Counted from the stretch's first letter, positions 6,844 to 16,362 are shown. The stretch is 49,810 bases of DNA from Sphingomonadaceae bacterium (GCA_002863155.1 PKED01000148.1:1-49810); one strand, 5' to 3'. A program made the numbers and translations. The notes: generated from the letters alone by a model not told the origin.

Positions 6844-8466
6844 ATGACCGACACGCGACGCGCCTTCATTTATCTCCGGGTGAGCAACGACGACGAAGGC
6901 GGGAACAACGCCTCCAGTGCAGCACAGGAGGCTGCCTGCCGCGCGCTGTGTGAACGCGACGGAATCGCGGTCGCCGAGGTGTTCGAAGAGTTGAATGTCT
7001 CTGGGCGAAAGCTGCAGCGCAAGCAGTTCGACCGCATGATCGCATTGGCGACCTCACCGTCTCGTCCTGCTCATGTCGTCGTCGTTTATGCGTTGAACCG
7101 CTTCACGCGGCGTCTCCTCACGCAGGTTACCGCAGAGCACAAGCTCACCGAGGCGGGGGTAAGGTTGATCTCGGTCACCGAAGGCATGGGCGACGATCCC
7201 AACAGCAAGATGATGCGCGGGTTCATCGCGGTCATGAACGAGAAATACGCCAACGACGCAGCGACGTTTACCTGCCGCGACCGTCGCGGCAACGCCCGCG
7301 CCGGAAATTGGAACGGCGGCGTGGTGCCATTCGGCTACACAGCCTATGTGGCGGGCGTCGACGGGCGTAAGGAGCGCAAAAAGCTGGCCGTGCATGAAGG
7401 TGAGGCGGTGGTCGTTCGGCTCATCGTGCACCTGGCATGTGTCGGGCTCACCGGCCAGCCAATGGGCACCCGCGCGATCGCCAAATATCTCAACGACAAC
7501 GGCTACACGCTGCGCGGGCGCAAGTTCCACAACAGCAATGTCGATGGGATCCTCACCCGAGAGCATTATGCGGGGTCATACCGGGACCGGACCCGTGACG
7601 ATCGAGGTGTGGTGCCGAACTTCGCCGACGAGATCGTCGTCGCATGTCCCAAGATCATCGAGCCGGATGTCATGGCGCGCGTCGCCGCGATACGCGCGAA
7701 GGCAGCGCCGCGCGTCACGGCGCCACGCACTACGAATTCTCCGGTTCTGCTCGGCGGGCTGGCGAAGTGTGGCCATGCTGGCTGTAATGCCGGCATGGTG
7801 ATCCGCAGCGGCAAGGGTGGACAATACCGCTACTATGTCTGCAATAGCAAAGCGACGGCGGGTGCCGACATCTGTCGCAGCAAGTCGATCCGCGAAGACG
7901 CACTAGACTCGCTCGTCCTCGACGGCCTGCTCCATCGCGTGCTTGCGCCCGACCGGCTTCGCCTGCTCCTCGCAGAAGTCCTCGATCGATCGGATGAGGC
8001 GCGACAACGTCGCGAGAAGGACCTCGACCGAGTTCGTCGCGAACGCATTGGGGCAGAGACACGACTCCGACGGCTATTGGAGATCGTCCAGGAAGGCATG
8101 ATGAGCGTTCGCGACCCGATCTTCGCGGCGACATTGGCTGAGGCAAACGCCTCCATCGCCGCTCTCTCCGAGACTGAGCGCAGTCTTGCCGGCCAGCTTG
8201 GCAGCGCATCGAACCAAATCACCGATGAAGCCGTCCAACGTTTCGGGCAGGCTCTTCGCGCAAGTATTGCGGCCGAGAATAGCGCAATGCGCCGCGCCTA
8301 TGTGCGCTTGCTAGTCTCTAGCGTCACAGTCAACGACAACGAAATCGTGATAGCGGGGTCAAGGGCTGCGCTCGAAAACGCCGCTCAGAAGGGCGATCCA
8401 GCGGCTTGCGGCGCGGTGCCCAGTTTTGACCGGAAGTGGTGCCGCTTACAGGACTCGAACCTGTGA
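6844..8466 (+). CDS. Large serine recombinase (site-specific integrase)
   Basis: The 540-residue protein has the three-part architecture of large serine integrases. Residues 5-150 are a resolvase catalytic domain with nucleophile Ser14 in YLRVS and an NRFTRR segment. A recombinase domain follows (near 165-270, including GGVVPFGY and the RAIAKYLNDNGY helix). Next comes a zinc ribbon (KCGHAGC with YVCNSKATAGADIC, near 317-345) and a coiled coil (near 380-460, EARQRREKDLDRVRRERIGAETRL region). It should catalyse integration or excision through a covalent serine-DNA intermediate. The last residues WCRLQDSNL and the stop codon are read from the antisense strand of tRNA-Thr, overlapping the tRNA by 30 bases. 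The integration event therefore probably supplied the end of this gene. Confidence 0.92.
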   Translation: MTDTRRAFIYLRVSNDDEGGNNASSAAQEAACRALCERDGIAVAEVFEELNVSGRKLQRKQFDRMIALATSPSRPAHVVVVYALNRFTRRLLTQVTAEHKLTEAGVRLISVTEGMGDDPNSKMMRGFIAVMNEKYANDAATFTCRDRRGNARAGNWNGGVVPFGYTAYVAGVDGRKERKKLAVHEGEAVVVRLIVHLACVGLTGQPMGTRAIAKYLNDNGYTLRGRKFHNSNVDGILTREHYAGSYRDRTRDDRGVVPNFADEIVVACPKIIEPDVMARVAAIRAKAAPRVTAPRTTNSPVLLGGLAKCGHAGCNAGMVIRSGKGGQYRYYVCNSKATAGADICRSKSIREDALDSLVLDGLLHRVLAPDRLRLLLAEVLDRSDEARQRREKDLDRVRRERIGAETRLRRLLEIVQEGMMSVRDPIFAATLAEANASIAALSETERSLAGQLGSASNQITDEAVQRFGQALRASIAAENSAMRRAYVRLLVSSVTVNDNEIVIAGSRAALENAAQKGDPAACGAVPSFDRKWCRLQDSNL

Positions 8467-8512
8467 CCCCCGCATTACGAATGCGATGCTCTACCAGCTG
8501 AGCTAAAGCGGC
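8437..8512 (-). tRNA. tRNA-Thr (anticodon CGT)
   Basis: The minus strand folds into a complete 76-nt cloverleaf. It has acceptor stem GCCGCTT/AAGCGGC, D-arm GCTC...GAGC, anticodon stem TCGCA/TGCGG with loop TTCGTAA (anticodon CGT), T-arm ACAGG-TTCGAGT-CCTGT, discriminator A and an encoded CCA. Its 3' end faces the island and overlaps the recombinase stop. The gene is intact, as expected when a tRNA 3' end serves as attachment site. A possible promoter (TTGTCA at 8576-8571, TTAAGC 16 bases on) lies upstream. Confidence 0.95.
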
Positions 8513-8708
8513 GCGCGATCGGGATTGGTGCCCGGGTGCGGAGGCGGCGCTTAACAGGTCGGATCGCGGCTGACAAGCGGGCGCGGGGGCGCCGCGCCTG
8601 CGTGACCGGGCGATCTGCATTTTCCCGCTGCCCGCTTTACCGGTCGTTTACCACAATCGGGCACAAGGCTTTCTGCAAGACGGGCAAATGCCCAGTGAGG
8701 ACAAGCGC

Positions 8709-10010
8709 ATGGATACGCTTCGCGGGTTCGAGGAAGACCGGGTCGAGACCGATTATCATGACGAGGCCGATATGAGCGTCGACGACAACAGCGATTTCGA
8801 CATCGGCACCGACGAACGCCGCATGCATGTGCGCGCCTATAACTACTGGGTGTCGCTGCTCGGCGGGCGGGCCTATCCGTCGATCGAGGATCTCGATCCT
8901 GAGAATATCGCCGATTTCGGGCCCAATTCGGTCCTGCTCGACTTTACCGGCGGGATCGACAATCCGGCGATCCGCTATCTCGGACGGGCGCTACGCGAGG
9001 AATGCGCGCTCGACGCATCGATCACCCATATCAGCCAGGTGCCGAGCCGGTCGCTGCTGTCGCGGCTGACCGACCATTATCTCCAGATCATCGCCAACCG
9101 CGCGCCGATCGGCTTCGAGGCCGAATTCGTCGGCACCCGCGGCCACAACACGCTGTATCGTGGCATCCTGATGCCGTTTTCGTCGGATGAGGACACGATC
9201 GACTTCATCTACGGCGTCATCAACTGGAAGGAGATGGTCGACGAAGCGACGCAGGCCGCGCTCGCCGCCGAAGTCGCCGAGGCAGTGCGCGCCGCGCCGC
9301 GCCCCGCCGTCACCGCTCCCGCCTGGGCGAGCGGACCGAGCGCCGCGATTGTCGGCGCCGAGGACGATGGCGACGAAGAGGCGAACGCCACGTTCGACAT
9401 GCCGGCGAACGGCGCGGCGATGCCGCTCGCCGATCAGCTGAGCCTCGCGCAGCAATCCGCCGCCGCCGTCCGTGCCGCCGACACCCGCAGCCGCGCCGCA
9501 CTCTACCGTGCGCTTGGCCGAGCCTATGACTTCGCCGCCGCGACCGACATGGATACGCAAGGCTTTGCGGCGCTGCTGTCCGCCGCCGGGCTGAAGGCGC
9601 AGGCGCGCGCGCCGATGACGCCGATCGTCAAGCTCGTGTTCGGCGCCGATTACGACAAGACCCGGCTGACCGAATTCGCGGCGGTGCTGACGCATGCCCG
9701 GCGGTCGAACGTGCCGACCGGCGCGCTCGGCGATTTCCTCGACATGGCCGAAGGCGGGATCAAAGGCATCGTTGCTGCCGAACGCGCGCTGAAGCGGCCC
9801 GCGGCCAAGCCCGATCGGAGCGCGGCAGCGCGCGCCAAGCTGGCCACGATGCCCAGCCTCGCCAGCGTGTCGCTCCCCGCCACCATGGCCGGTGGCGATT
9901 ATGTCGTGCTCGTCGCGCGCCGCGATGTTTCGGGCCAGTTCGACATCGTCGCCAGCCTAGGCGATGGCGACCCGGTGGCCGACCGCGTCGTCGCCCATGC
10001 CGGTCGCTGA
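8709..10010 (+). CDS. PAS-domain protein (PAS_5-like), likely regulatory
   Basis: I place the start at the ATG at 8709 because GAGGA precedes it by 8 bases; an in-frame ATG at 8688 lacks such a site. The 433-residue protein has a PAS_5-like domain near residues 40-180, with the typical YNYWVSLLGGRAYPSIEDLDP opening, IRYLGRALREE and a final FIYGVINW strand. An Ala-rich linker follows, then a helical C-terminal half without recognised motifs. PAS_5 proteins in alphaproteobacteria are thought to sense or regulate, but no output domain is visible. It is followed after 82 bases by the glutamate dehydrogenase gene on the same strand. The tRNA-Thr gene is divergent upstream. Confidence 0.82.
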   Translation: MDTLRGFEEDRVETDYHDEADMSVDDNSDFDIGTDERRMHVRAYNYWVSLLGGRAYPSIEDLDPENIADFGPNSVLLDFTGGIDNPAIRYLGRALREECALDASITHISQVPSRSLLSRLTDHYLQIIANRAPIGFEAEFVGTRGHNTLYRGILMPFSSDEDTIDFIYGVINWKEMVDEATQAALAAEVAEAVRAAPRPAVTAPAWASGPSAAIVGAEDDGDEEANATFDMPANGAAMPLADQLSLAQQSAAAVRAADTRSRAALYRALGRAYDFAAATDMDTQGFAALLSAAGLKAQARAPMTPIVKLVFGADYDKTRLTEFAAVLTHARRSNVPTGALGDFLDMAEGGIKGIVAAERALKRPAAKPDRSAAARAKLATMPSLASVSLPATMAGGDYVVLVARRDVSGQFDIVASLGDGDPVADRVVAHAGR

Positions 10011-10092
10011 TCGTCCGCAACGGGCGGCGGCAAGCGTCACGACAAAGGGTTCCATCTTGAGCTAGAGGCCGCCCGGGCGCATAGCGGCGGCC

Positions 10093-13000
10093 ATGGTCAA
10101 AGCCACGCTCAAGTCGTTGTCGGATGCGCTCGCAAATCGACTGGTCGAAGGTGCCCTGCCGGGCGAACTGGAAGGGTTCGGCGAAGCCGAGCGGGCCGAG
10201 GCGGCGCGCTTCGTCGCTGCGACTGCCGGACTCCGGGCCGCGCGGACGGTGCGGATGGAGCTGGAGACGATCACCGGCGACGATTCGAACCGGCAGATGC
10301 GGCTCGCCATCGTCAATGACGACATGCCGTTCCTGGTCGATTCGATCGCGGCGACGATCAGCGCGCACGACATCGCGATCGACCGGATCATCCATCCGGT
10401 GCTGCCCGTGCAGCGCGCCGCCGACGGCACGCTCGAACAGGTCGGCAGCGGCACGCCCGAATCGATGATCTATATCGAGATGGAGCGGGTCGACGCGCGG
10501 CGGCGGCGCTCGCTGCTCGCGGATATCGGCCGCAATCTCGACAATGTCCGCGCCGCCGTCGGCGACTGGGAAGCGCTGCAGGCAGCGATGGCGGCCGATG
10601 CCGGGCTGTTGGCGGCAAGCGGCAATGCGCTGGAGCAGGAAGGCAGCGCGCTGTTCAACTGGTTCCTCGACCGGCATTTCACGCTGCTGGGGCACGAACG
10701 CTGGCACCGCGACGGCACCCGGTCCGACCCGCTCGGAATCGCCCGGATCAGCCAGCCGGTCCCGATCCTTGCCGACAATTCGCGCCAGCTCGCGCTCGAC
10801 TGGTTCGCGGCCGGCAATCCCGCGCCACTGCTCGTCAAGTCGAACCTAATTTCGGGCGTTCACCGCCATGTGCCGCTCGACCTGGCGATCGCGCCACTGC
10901 GCGATGGCGGCAGCGTTATCGGCCTGTCGATCCATGCCGGGCTGTGGACGTCGACCGCGCTGAGCGCCCTGCCGCAGGACGTGCCGGTGCTGCGCGCGCG
11001 GCTGACCGCGCTCGAACAGAAACTGGGCTTCGATCCGCGCGGCCATGCCGGCAAGGCGCTCGGCCATGCGCTCAGCGCGTTGCCGCATGATCTGGTGACG
11101 GCGTTCGACGAAGCGAGCCTTGAGGCGCTGACGCTGACCGCGATGTCGCTTGCCGATCGTCCGCGCCCCGAAATGGTACTGGTCCGCTCGCTGCTCGGGC
11201 GGCACATGTTCGCCTTTGTCTGGCTGCCGCGCGACGACCTGTCGACCGCGCGCCGAATCGCGATCGGCGACATGCTGGCGGAGGCGTCGAACGGGACGCT
11301 GCTCAACTGGACGATCGCGCTCGAGGACGGCGTGGTCGCGATGATCCGCTACACCTTCGATCTGCGCGGCGAAGGGCGGATGCCCGAAGTGGCGCCGCTC
11401 AACCAGCGGCTGGCGCGGATGCTGCGCGGCTGGGCGCCGGCGATCGAGGCGGCGCTGGCAGAGATGGCGGACCCCGCCCGCGCCGCGCGGCTCGCGCTGC
11501 GCCACGCCAACAGCTTTCCCCAGGCGTACCGCACCACCAGCACCCCGGACGAGGCGGCGCGCGACATCCTGCGGCTGGCGACGCTGGAGACGCCCGAAGG
11601 GCGGTCGGTCCGCATCTATCGCGATGCGAGCGGCGTGCGGCTGAAAATCTATCGCTATGGCGGCGCGCTCGCGCTGTCGGACGCGGTGCCGGTGCTCGAG
11701 AATTTCGGCTTCCGCGTGATCGAGGAAGTGCCGACCGCGCTCAGCGACGATGCCGAAGGCTTCGTCCATGATTTCGCCATCCAGGCGGGGGCGGAGGCGG
11801 CGCCCGGTGCGCTCGAAGGCGACACGTCGGTGCTCGAAGCCGCGATCGCGGCGGTGCTGGAGGGGCATGCCGAAAACGATGCCTTCAACCGGCTGATCGT
11901 CGATGCGGGGCTGAGCCCCGGCGCGGTCGTGCTGTTCCGCGCCTGGTTCCGCTATCTGCGGCAGGCGGGCATGGCCTATAGCCTGGTGACGGTGGTCGAC
12001 GCGCTGCGCCGGGCGCCGAATGTCGCAACCGCGCTGATCGCGCAGTTCAACGCCGCGCACGATCCGCGCAGTCGCGAGGATGCCGACGCCGCCCGCGCGG
12101 CGGTTGCCGACGGGCTCGAATCGGTCAACGCGATCGACGATGATCGCATCCTGCGCAGCATCGGCAGCGTGATTGACGCGACGCTGCGCACCAACGCGTT
12201 CAGCCCGGCGGCGGCCGAAGCGCTCGCCTTCAAGCTCGACAGCGCGAAGGTACCCGGCTTGCCCGCGCCGCTGCCCTGGCGCGAGATCTGGGTCTATTCA
12301 CCGCGGGTTGAGGGCATTCACCTGCGGGCCGGGCCGGTCGCGCGCGGCGGGCTGCGCTGGTCGGACCGGCGCGACGACTTCCGCACCGAAATCCTCGGCC
12401 TGATGAAGGCGCAGCGCGTCAAGAACGCCGTCATCGTGCCGACCGGGGCCAAGGGCGGCTTCTATCCCAAGATGCTCCCCAGCGCCGCCAACCGCGACGC
12501 CTGGCTGGCCGAAGGGACCGACAGCTACCGACTGTTCATCCGCACGCTGTTGTCGGTCACCGACAATATCGTCGACGGCAAGGTCGTCCACCCGGCCGGC
12601 GTGCGCGTCCATGACGGCGAGGATCCCTATTTCGTCGTCGCCGCCGACAAGGGCACGGCGACTTTTTCAGACGTCGCCAACGCGATCGCGATCGAACGCA
12701 ATTTCTGGCTGGGCGATGCCTTCGCAAGCGGCGGCTCGGTCGGTTACGACCATAAGGCGATGGGCATCACCGCGAAGGGCGCGTGGATCAGCGTCCAGCG
12801 CCATTTCGCAGAACGCGGCGTCGACGTGCAGGCCGATCCGGTCCGCGTCGTCGGCTGCGGCGACATGTCGGGCGACGTGTTCGGCAACGGCATGTTGCTG
12901 TCGAAATCGATCAGGCTGATCGCCGCCTTCGACCATCGCCATATCTTTCTCGATCCCGATCCCGACCCGGCGGCCAGCTGGGAAGAGCGCGCGCGGATGT

Positions 13001-14718
13001 TTGCGCTGCCGCGATCGAGCTGGGCCGATTACGACAAGGCGCTTATTTCCGCGGGCGGCGGCGTGTTCGCGCGCACCGACAAGACGATCCGGCTGACGCC
13101 AGAAATCCGGGCCGCGCTCGACATTGCCGAGGAAGAACTCGACCCGGTCGCGCTGATTTCCGCGATCCTGAAAAGCCCGGTCGACTTGATCTGGTTCGGC
13201 GGTATCGGCACCTATGTGAAGGCGGGGTCGGAAAACAACATCCAGGTCGGCGATCCCGCCAACGACCGGCTGCGCGTCAATGCCGAGGAGCTGCGCGCGA
13301 CCGCGATCGGCGAAGGCGCCAATCTGGGCGTCACTCAGGCGGCGCGCATCGCCTTTTCGGCGCGTGGCGGACGGATCAACACCGATTTCATCGACAATTC
13401 GGCCGGTGTCGACTGTTCGGACAACGAGGTGAACATCAAGATCGCGCTCAACCGCGAGATGATCGAAGGGCGGCTGGCGTTCGAGGCGCGCAACGACCTG
13501 CTCGCCTCGATGACCGATGATGTCGCTGCGATCGTGCTGGAGGATAACCGCCTGCAGACGCTTGGCCTGTCGATCATGGAGAATGACGGCGCGCACGGCC
13601 TGCCGAGCTATGTCCGCCTGATCGAAATCTTCGAGGCGGCCGGACGGCTCGACCGCAAGGTCGAGGGGCTCGGGTCGAACGACGATCTGCTGCGCCGGGC
13701 GCAGGAACGGCGCGGGCTGACCCGGCCGGAACTGGCGGTGCTGCTCGCCACCGCCAAGCTGACGTTGCAGGACGCGATCGAGAAAAGCAGCCTCGCGCAC
13801 GACGAATCGCTGCGCGCCGATCTGCACGCCGCTTTCCCGCCGGCGATGCGGGCGCGCTTCGCCGACGCGATCGACGATCACCGGCTGCGCGCGGAAATCG
13901 TTGCGACGAAGCTCGCCAACCGCATCGTCAACCGGCTCGGCGTGCTGCATCCCTTCGAACTCGCCGAAGAGGAAGGCGCGGCGATGGCCGACATTGCGGC
14001 GATGTTCGTCGTCGTCGAGCAGCTGTTCGACCTGCCGACGCTATGGGCGGAAGTCGAGGCGACGCCGATGCCCGAGGCGGCGCGCATCGGCCTGTTCGAG
14101 GAAGTGGCGACCGCCGCCCGGTCGCACATCGCCGACCTGCTCCGCGTCTGCCGCCCGGGCACCAGCCCGGCGGAAGTACGCGGGCGGATCGGCAAGGGGA
14201 TCGAGGCACTCGCCCGCCAGGCCGACACGCTGCTTCGCGACGAGGCCCGTGCACAGAGCGGCCGCATCTCGCAACTGCTCGAATCGGTCGGCGCGCCGCC
14301 CGCGCTTGCGCACAAGGTGGTGCGGATCTTCGAGCTCGACGGCGCGGTCGGGCTTGCCGATCTCGGGCAGAAGGTCGGGATCGACGAGACGGTGCTGACG
14401 CGCGCCTTCACCGCACTCGGCCAGGCGCTCGGGCTCGACTGGGCCCAGGCCAATGCCGCGCGGATCGTGTCGAGCGACCCGTGGGAGCGGCTGCTGATCG
14501 CCGGGCTCGCGCGCGACTTCCAGCAGATCCGGCTCGATTTCCTTAGCCGTGTCGGCAGCGCCGATCCGATGGGCGCGGTCGAGGCGTGGCTTGCCGACAA
14601 TGGCGCGCGCGTGCAGCAGTTCCGCGCGCTGGTCGACCGGGCAAGGCGGGCAAGCGCGCCCAATGCGGCGATGCTGGCGCAGATCGCGGGCCAGGCGCGG
14701 GTGCTGCTCGGTCGATAA
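10093..14718 (+). CDS. gdhZ: Large NAD-dependent glutamate dehydrogenase
   Basis: This 1,541-residue protein is close to the ~1,600 residues usual for the large (180-kDa type) NAD-glutamate dehydrogenases of proteobacteria, called GdhZ in Caulobacter and GdhB in Pseudomonas. It oxidises glutamate to 2-oxoglutarate and ammonium in the cytoplasm. The long N-terminal half carries ACT-like regulatory segments. The catalytic region starts near residue 740 with GARGGLRWSDRRDDFRTE, followed by the substrate-lysine motif VPTGAKGGFYPK. The NAD-binding segment VGCGDMSGDVFGNG lies near residue 919 and GEGANLG near 1075. The gene is complete and uniformly GC-biased. It is convergent with the GIN-domain gene 30 bases downstream. 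Confidence 0.96.
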   Translation: MVKATLKSLSDALANRLVEGALPGELEGFGEAERAEAARFVAATAGLRAARTVRMELETITGDDSNRQMRLAIVNDDMPFLVDSIAATISAHDIAIDRIIHPVLPVQRAADGTLEQVGSGTPESMIYIEMERVDARRRRSLLADIGRNLDNVRAAVGDWEALQAAMAADAGLLAASGNALEQEGSALFNWFLDRHFTLLGHERWHRDGTRSDPLGIARISQPVPILADNSRQLALDWFAAGNPAPLLVKSNLISGVHRHVPLDLAIAPLRDGGSVIGLSIHAGLWTSTALSALPQDVPVLRARLTALEQKLGFDPRGHAGKALGHALSALPHDLVTAFDEASLEALTLTAMSLADRPRPEMVLVRSLLGRHMFAFVWLPRDDLSTARRIAIGDMLAEASNGTLLNWTIALEDGVVAMIRYTFDLRGEGRMPEVAPLNQRLARMLRGWAPAIEAALAEMADPARAARLALRHANSFPQAYRTTSTPDEAARDILRLATLETPEGRSVRIYRDASGVRLKIYRYGGALALSDAVPVLENFGFRVIEEVPTALSDDAEGFVHDFAIQAGAEAAPGALEGDTSVLEAAIAAVLEGHAENDAFNRLIVDAGLSPGAVVLFRAWFRYLRQAGMAYSLVTVVDALRRAPNVATALIAQFNAAHDPRSREDADAARAAVADGLESVNAIDDDRILRSIGSVIDATLRTNAFSPAAAEALAFKLDSAKVPGLPAPLPWREIWVYSPRVEGIHLRAGPVARGGLRWSDRRDDFRTEILGLMKAQRVKNAVIVPTGAKGGFYPKMLPSAANRDAWLAEGTDSYRLFIRTLLSVTDNIVDGKVVHPAGVRVHDGEDPYFVVAADKGTATFSDVANAIAIERNFWLGDAFASGGSVGYDHKAMGITAKGAWISVQRHFAERGVDVQADPVRVVGCGDMSGDVFGNGMLLSKSIRLIAAFDHRHIFLDPDPDPAASWEERARMFALPRSSWADYDKALISAGGGVFARTDKTIRLTPEIRAALDIAEEELDPVALISAILKSPVDLIWFGGIGTYVKAGSENNIQVGDPANDRLRVNAEELRATAIGEGANLGVTQAARIAFSARGGRINTDFIDNSAGVDCSDNEVNIKIALNREMIEGRLAFEARNDLLASMTDDVAAIVLEDNRLQTLGLSIMENDGAHGLPSYVRLIEIFEAAGRLDRKVEGLGSNDDLLRRAQERRGLTRPELAVLLATAKLTLQDAIEKSSLAHDESLRADLHAAFPPAMRARFADAIDDHRLRAEIVATKLANRIVNRLGVLHPFELAEEEGAAMADIAAMFVVVEQLFDLPTLWAEVEATPMPEAARIGLFEEVATAARSHIADLLRVCRPGTSPAEVRGRIGKGIEALARQADTLLRDEARAQSGRISQLLESVGAPPALAHKVVRIFELDGAVGLADLGQKVGIDETVLTRAFTALGQALGLDWAQANAARIVSSDPWERLLIAGLARDFQQIRLDFLSRVGSADPMGAVEAWLADNGARVQQFRALVDRARRASAPNAAMLAQIAGQARVLLGR

Positions 14719-14748
14719 GGAGCGGGCCGGCGTCGCCGGTGCGGGCGA

Positions 14749-15453
14749 TCAGCGCTTGGGGGTGCAGACCACCGCGCCGCCGCCGGCCGCCTTGACCCGG
14801 CAGGCGGGGCTGCCCGCGACGGTGACGTTGCCGAGGCCGTTGGCGACGATGTCGGCGGTGTAGCGCGCGGCGACCCGGACCTCGCCGGTGCCGTCGGCGC
14901 TGACGAACAGATCATTGGCGATCAGCGCGGTCGCGTCATAGCTGCCCGGCCCGGTGACGAGATATCGCGCGCGCCCGGCCTTGCCCGCCAGCGTCATCGA
15001 ACCCGCGCCGGTGATCGTGCCGATCAGCTGGTCGGCGTCGACCTTGGCGACGCTCAGCGTGCCCGATCCGTTGACCGCGAGGTCGATCCGCTGCGCGACC
15101 ATCCGGTCGACGACGAGCCGCCCGCCGGCATTGACGGTCGCCGCGCGCAGCACCGGCGTGCCGAGCGTGATCCGGACCGGCTTTCGCGGACCCGCATCGC
15201 GCGCGCCCGATAGCGATGCCCGCCGCCGCACGGTGAGCGTCTGTCCATCCACGGCAAGCGTGATCCCGTCGAGCGCCGCCGCATCGGCCTCGGCCATCGC
15301 AGCCGGGGCAGAGCCGGTGGTGATGGTGACGTCGAGCGGGCCGTCGACGCGAACCCGGTCGAAACTGGTCACGCTGTAGCGGCGCTCGGCCGCCGAGGCG
15401 GTTGTCGCGGCCGCAGCCAGCAGCAGGGCGATGATCGAAAGGCGCATCGCCAT
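14749..15453 (-). CDS. Secreted GIN-domain (DUF2807) protein
   Basis: The ATG at 15453 (another lies two codons later) gives 234 residues. A signal peptide ends at TTASAAE, so the product is periplasmic. The rest is a beta-helical head-GIN (DUF2807) domain: an opening SFDRVRVDGPLDVTITTG and repeated turns such as VNGSGTLSVAKV and ITGAGSMTLAG, each rung carrying a G-x-G/G-S-G pattern. It follows a second, paralogous GIN gene (15520-16227) 66 bases upstream on the same strand and is probably co-transcribed with it. The biochemical role of these domains is not established; adhesion or envelope roles have been suggested for the family. Confidence 0.85.
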   Translation of the reverse strand: MAMRLSIIALLLAAAATTASAAERRYSVTSFDRVRVDGPLDVTITTGSAPAAMAEADAAALDGITLAVDGQTLTVRRRASLSGARDAGPRKPVRITLGTPVLRAATVNAGGRLVVDRMVAQRIDLAVNGSGTLSVAKVDADQLIGTITGAGSMTLAGKAGRARYLVTGPGSYDATALIANDLFVSADGTGEVRVAARYTADIVANGLGNVTVAGSPACRVKAAGGGAVVCTPKR

Positions 15454-15519
15454 GGTCTGGCACCGCGCCTGCCCGCCGCGCAAGTGATTTGACCGGCGCG
15501 ACGGCTTGGCCGGGTCGGT

Positions 15520-16227
15520 CTATTGGCCGCAGCGCACCGAGCCCGAGCCCATCTTGCGGGTCGTGCAGGTCGCGCCCGCGCCCAGGTCGACATCGCCCGA
15601 CCCCATCACCGACACCGATGCCGGGCCGCTGACGTCGGCGGCGACGTTGCCCGATCCGGCGATCGAGACGGTCGCGCCCCGGGCTTTCACGCCGCGCGCC
15701 TGAACGTCGCCCGACCCCGCCACGTCGATCGACAGCCGCTCGGCACGCCCGGCGGCGTCGATATCGCCCGATCCGGCAATCGACAGGTCGACCGCGCGCG
15801 CATCGAGCGCGGCGATGCGGATATTGCCCGATCCCGCCACCGATGCAGCGAATGACGCGCCTTCGGCGCGCCAGACCGCCATGTCGCCCGATCCGGCGAC
15901 GCTGGCGCGCGTGATCCGTGGCATGGTGACATAGATATGGGCGCCCTTGCGCTGGCCCCAATGCCAGTTGCCGTCCTTCTTGCGGCCGATCCGCAGCGTG
16001 TCGCCGACGCGCTCGATCGAAAGCTGGTCGAGCACCTTTTCCGGCCCGATCGCGCGGATCGAGAATTCCGATGCCAGCTTGATGTCGACATCGTCAGAGC
16101 CGCGCAGGTCGACGGCGGCGAAATCGCGCACCGCAAAGGTCCGGCTGGCACCCTGAGGCACATCGTCGCGCGCCGATGCCGCGCAAGCGGCCAGCGGCAC
16201 GAGCAGCGCAATGGCAAGTTTCCGCAT
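15520..16227 (-). CDS. GIN-domain (DUF2807) lipoprotein
   Basis: The product is 235 residues from the ATG at 16227, chosen because GGGAG stands 8 bases before it (an ATG two codons upstream is too close). The signal peptide MRKLAIALLVPLAAC ends in a lipobox, so it is a lipoprotein, unlike its paralogue downstream. A DUF2807 beta-helix fills the rest, with at least six turns repeating V-A-G-S-G-(D/N) at regular spacing (ASVAGSGDMAV, ASVAGSGNIRI, LSIAGSGDIDA, IDVAGSGDVQA, VSIAGSGNVAA, VSVMGSGDVDL). The C-terminus contains paired Cys (CTTRKMGSGSVRC). A palindromic operator candidate lies directly upstream, pointing to repressor control of the two-gene unit. Confidence 0.88.
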   Translation of the reverse strand: MRKLAIALLVPLAACAASARDDVPQGASRTFAVRDFAAVDLRGSDDVDIKLASEFSIRAIGPEKVLDQLSIERVGDTLRIGRKKDGNWHWGQRKGAHIYVTMPRITRASVAGSGDMAVWRAEGASFAASVAGSGNIRIAALDARAVDLSIAGSGDIDAAGRAERLSIDVAGSGDVQARGVKARGATVSIAGSGNVAADVSGPASVSVMGSGDVDLGAGATCTTRKMGSGSVRCGQ

Positions 16228-16239
16228 TCTCATCTCTCC

Positions 16240-16267
16240 CTGTGTGTATTGTCGACATAACACACAG
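16240..16267. promoter_or_regulatory. 28-bp palindromic operator candidate upstream of the GIN genes
   Basis: Arms CTGTGTGT (16240-16247) and ACACACAG (16260-16267) flank the centred palindrome TGTCGACA (16250-16257). In total 24 of 28 positions are symmetric. A further TCGAC lies a few bases beyond the right arm. It is 13 bases from the GIN lipoprotein start codon, where a bound repressor would block the promoter or ribosome access. The ATGT/ACAT-like core resembles sites of PadR or TetR-type repressors, but no such gene is in the window. Confidence 0.55.
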
Positions 16268-16300
16268 TCGACAGGTTCGCAACGGGGCGGGTTCGGAAAC

Positions 16301-16336
16301 GAAAAAGGGCGGCACCGCGCCCGCGATACCGCCCTT
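16301..16336 (-). terminator. Rho-independent terminator of carD
   Basis: On the minus strand an 8-bp stem (AAGGGCGG paired with CCGCCCTT, 16305-16312 with 16329-16336) is followed by five T residues. It lies 27 bases past the carD stop codon. Confidence 0.75.
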
Positions 16337-16362
16337 CTTGCCGGATCAGTGGACGCCTGCGA

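Larger units (their letters stand above)
4600..8466. mobile_element. Putative integrated element at tRNA-Thr with serine recombinase
   Basis: The right border is set by the recombinase gene running into the 3' half of tRNA-Thr. The left border is approximate and placed where base composition drops after the response regulator. Cargo is a phage-type adenine methyltransferase, a Cys-rich small protein, a possible membrane peptide and a small ORF coupled to the recombinase. No capsid, replication, conjugation or toxin genes are visible, so this is either a minimal integrative element or a remnant. A left attachment site could not be identified by eye. Confidence 0.55.
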
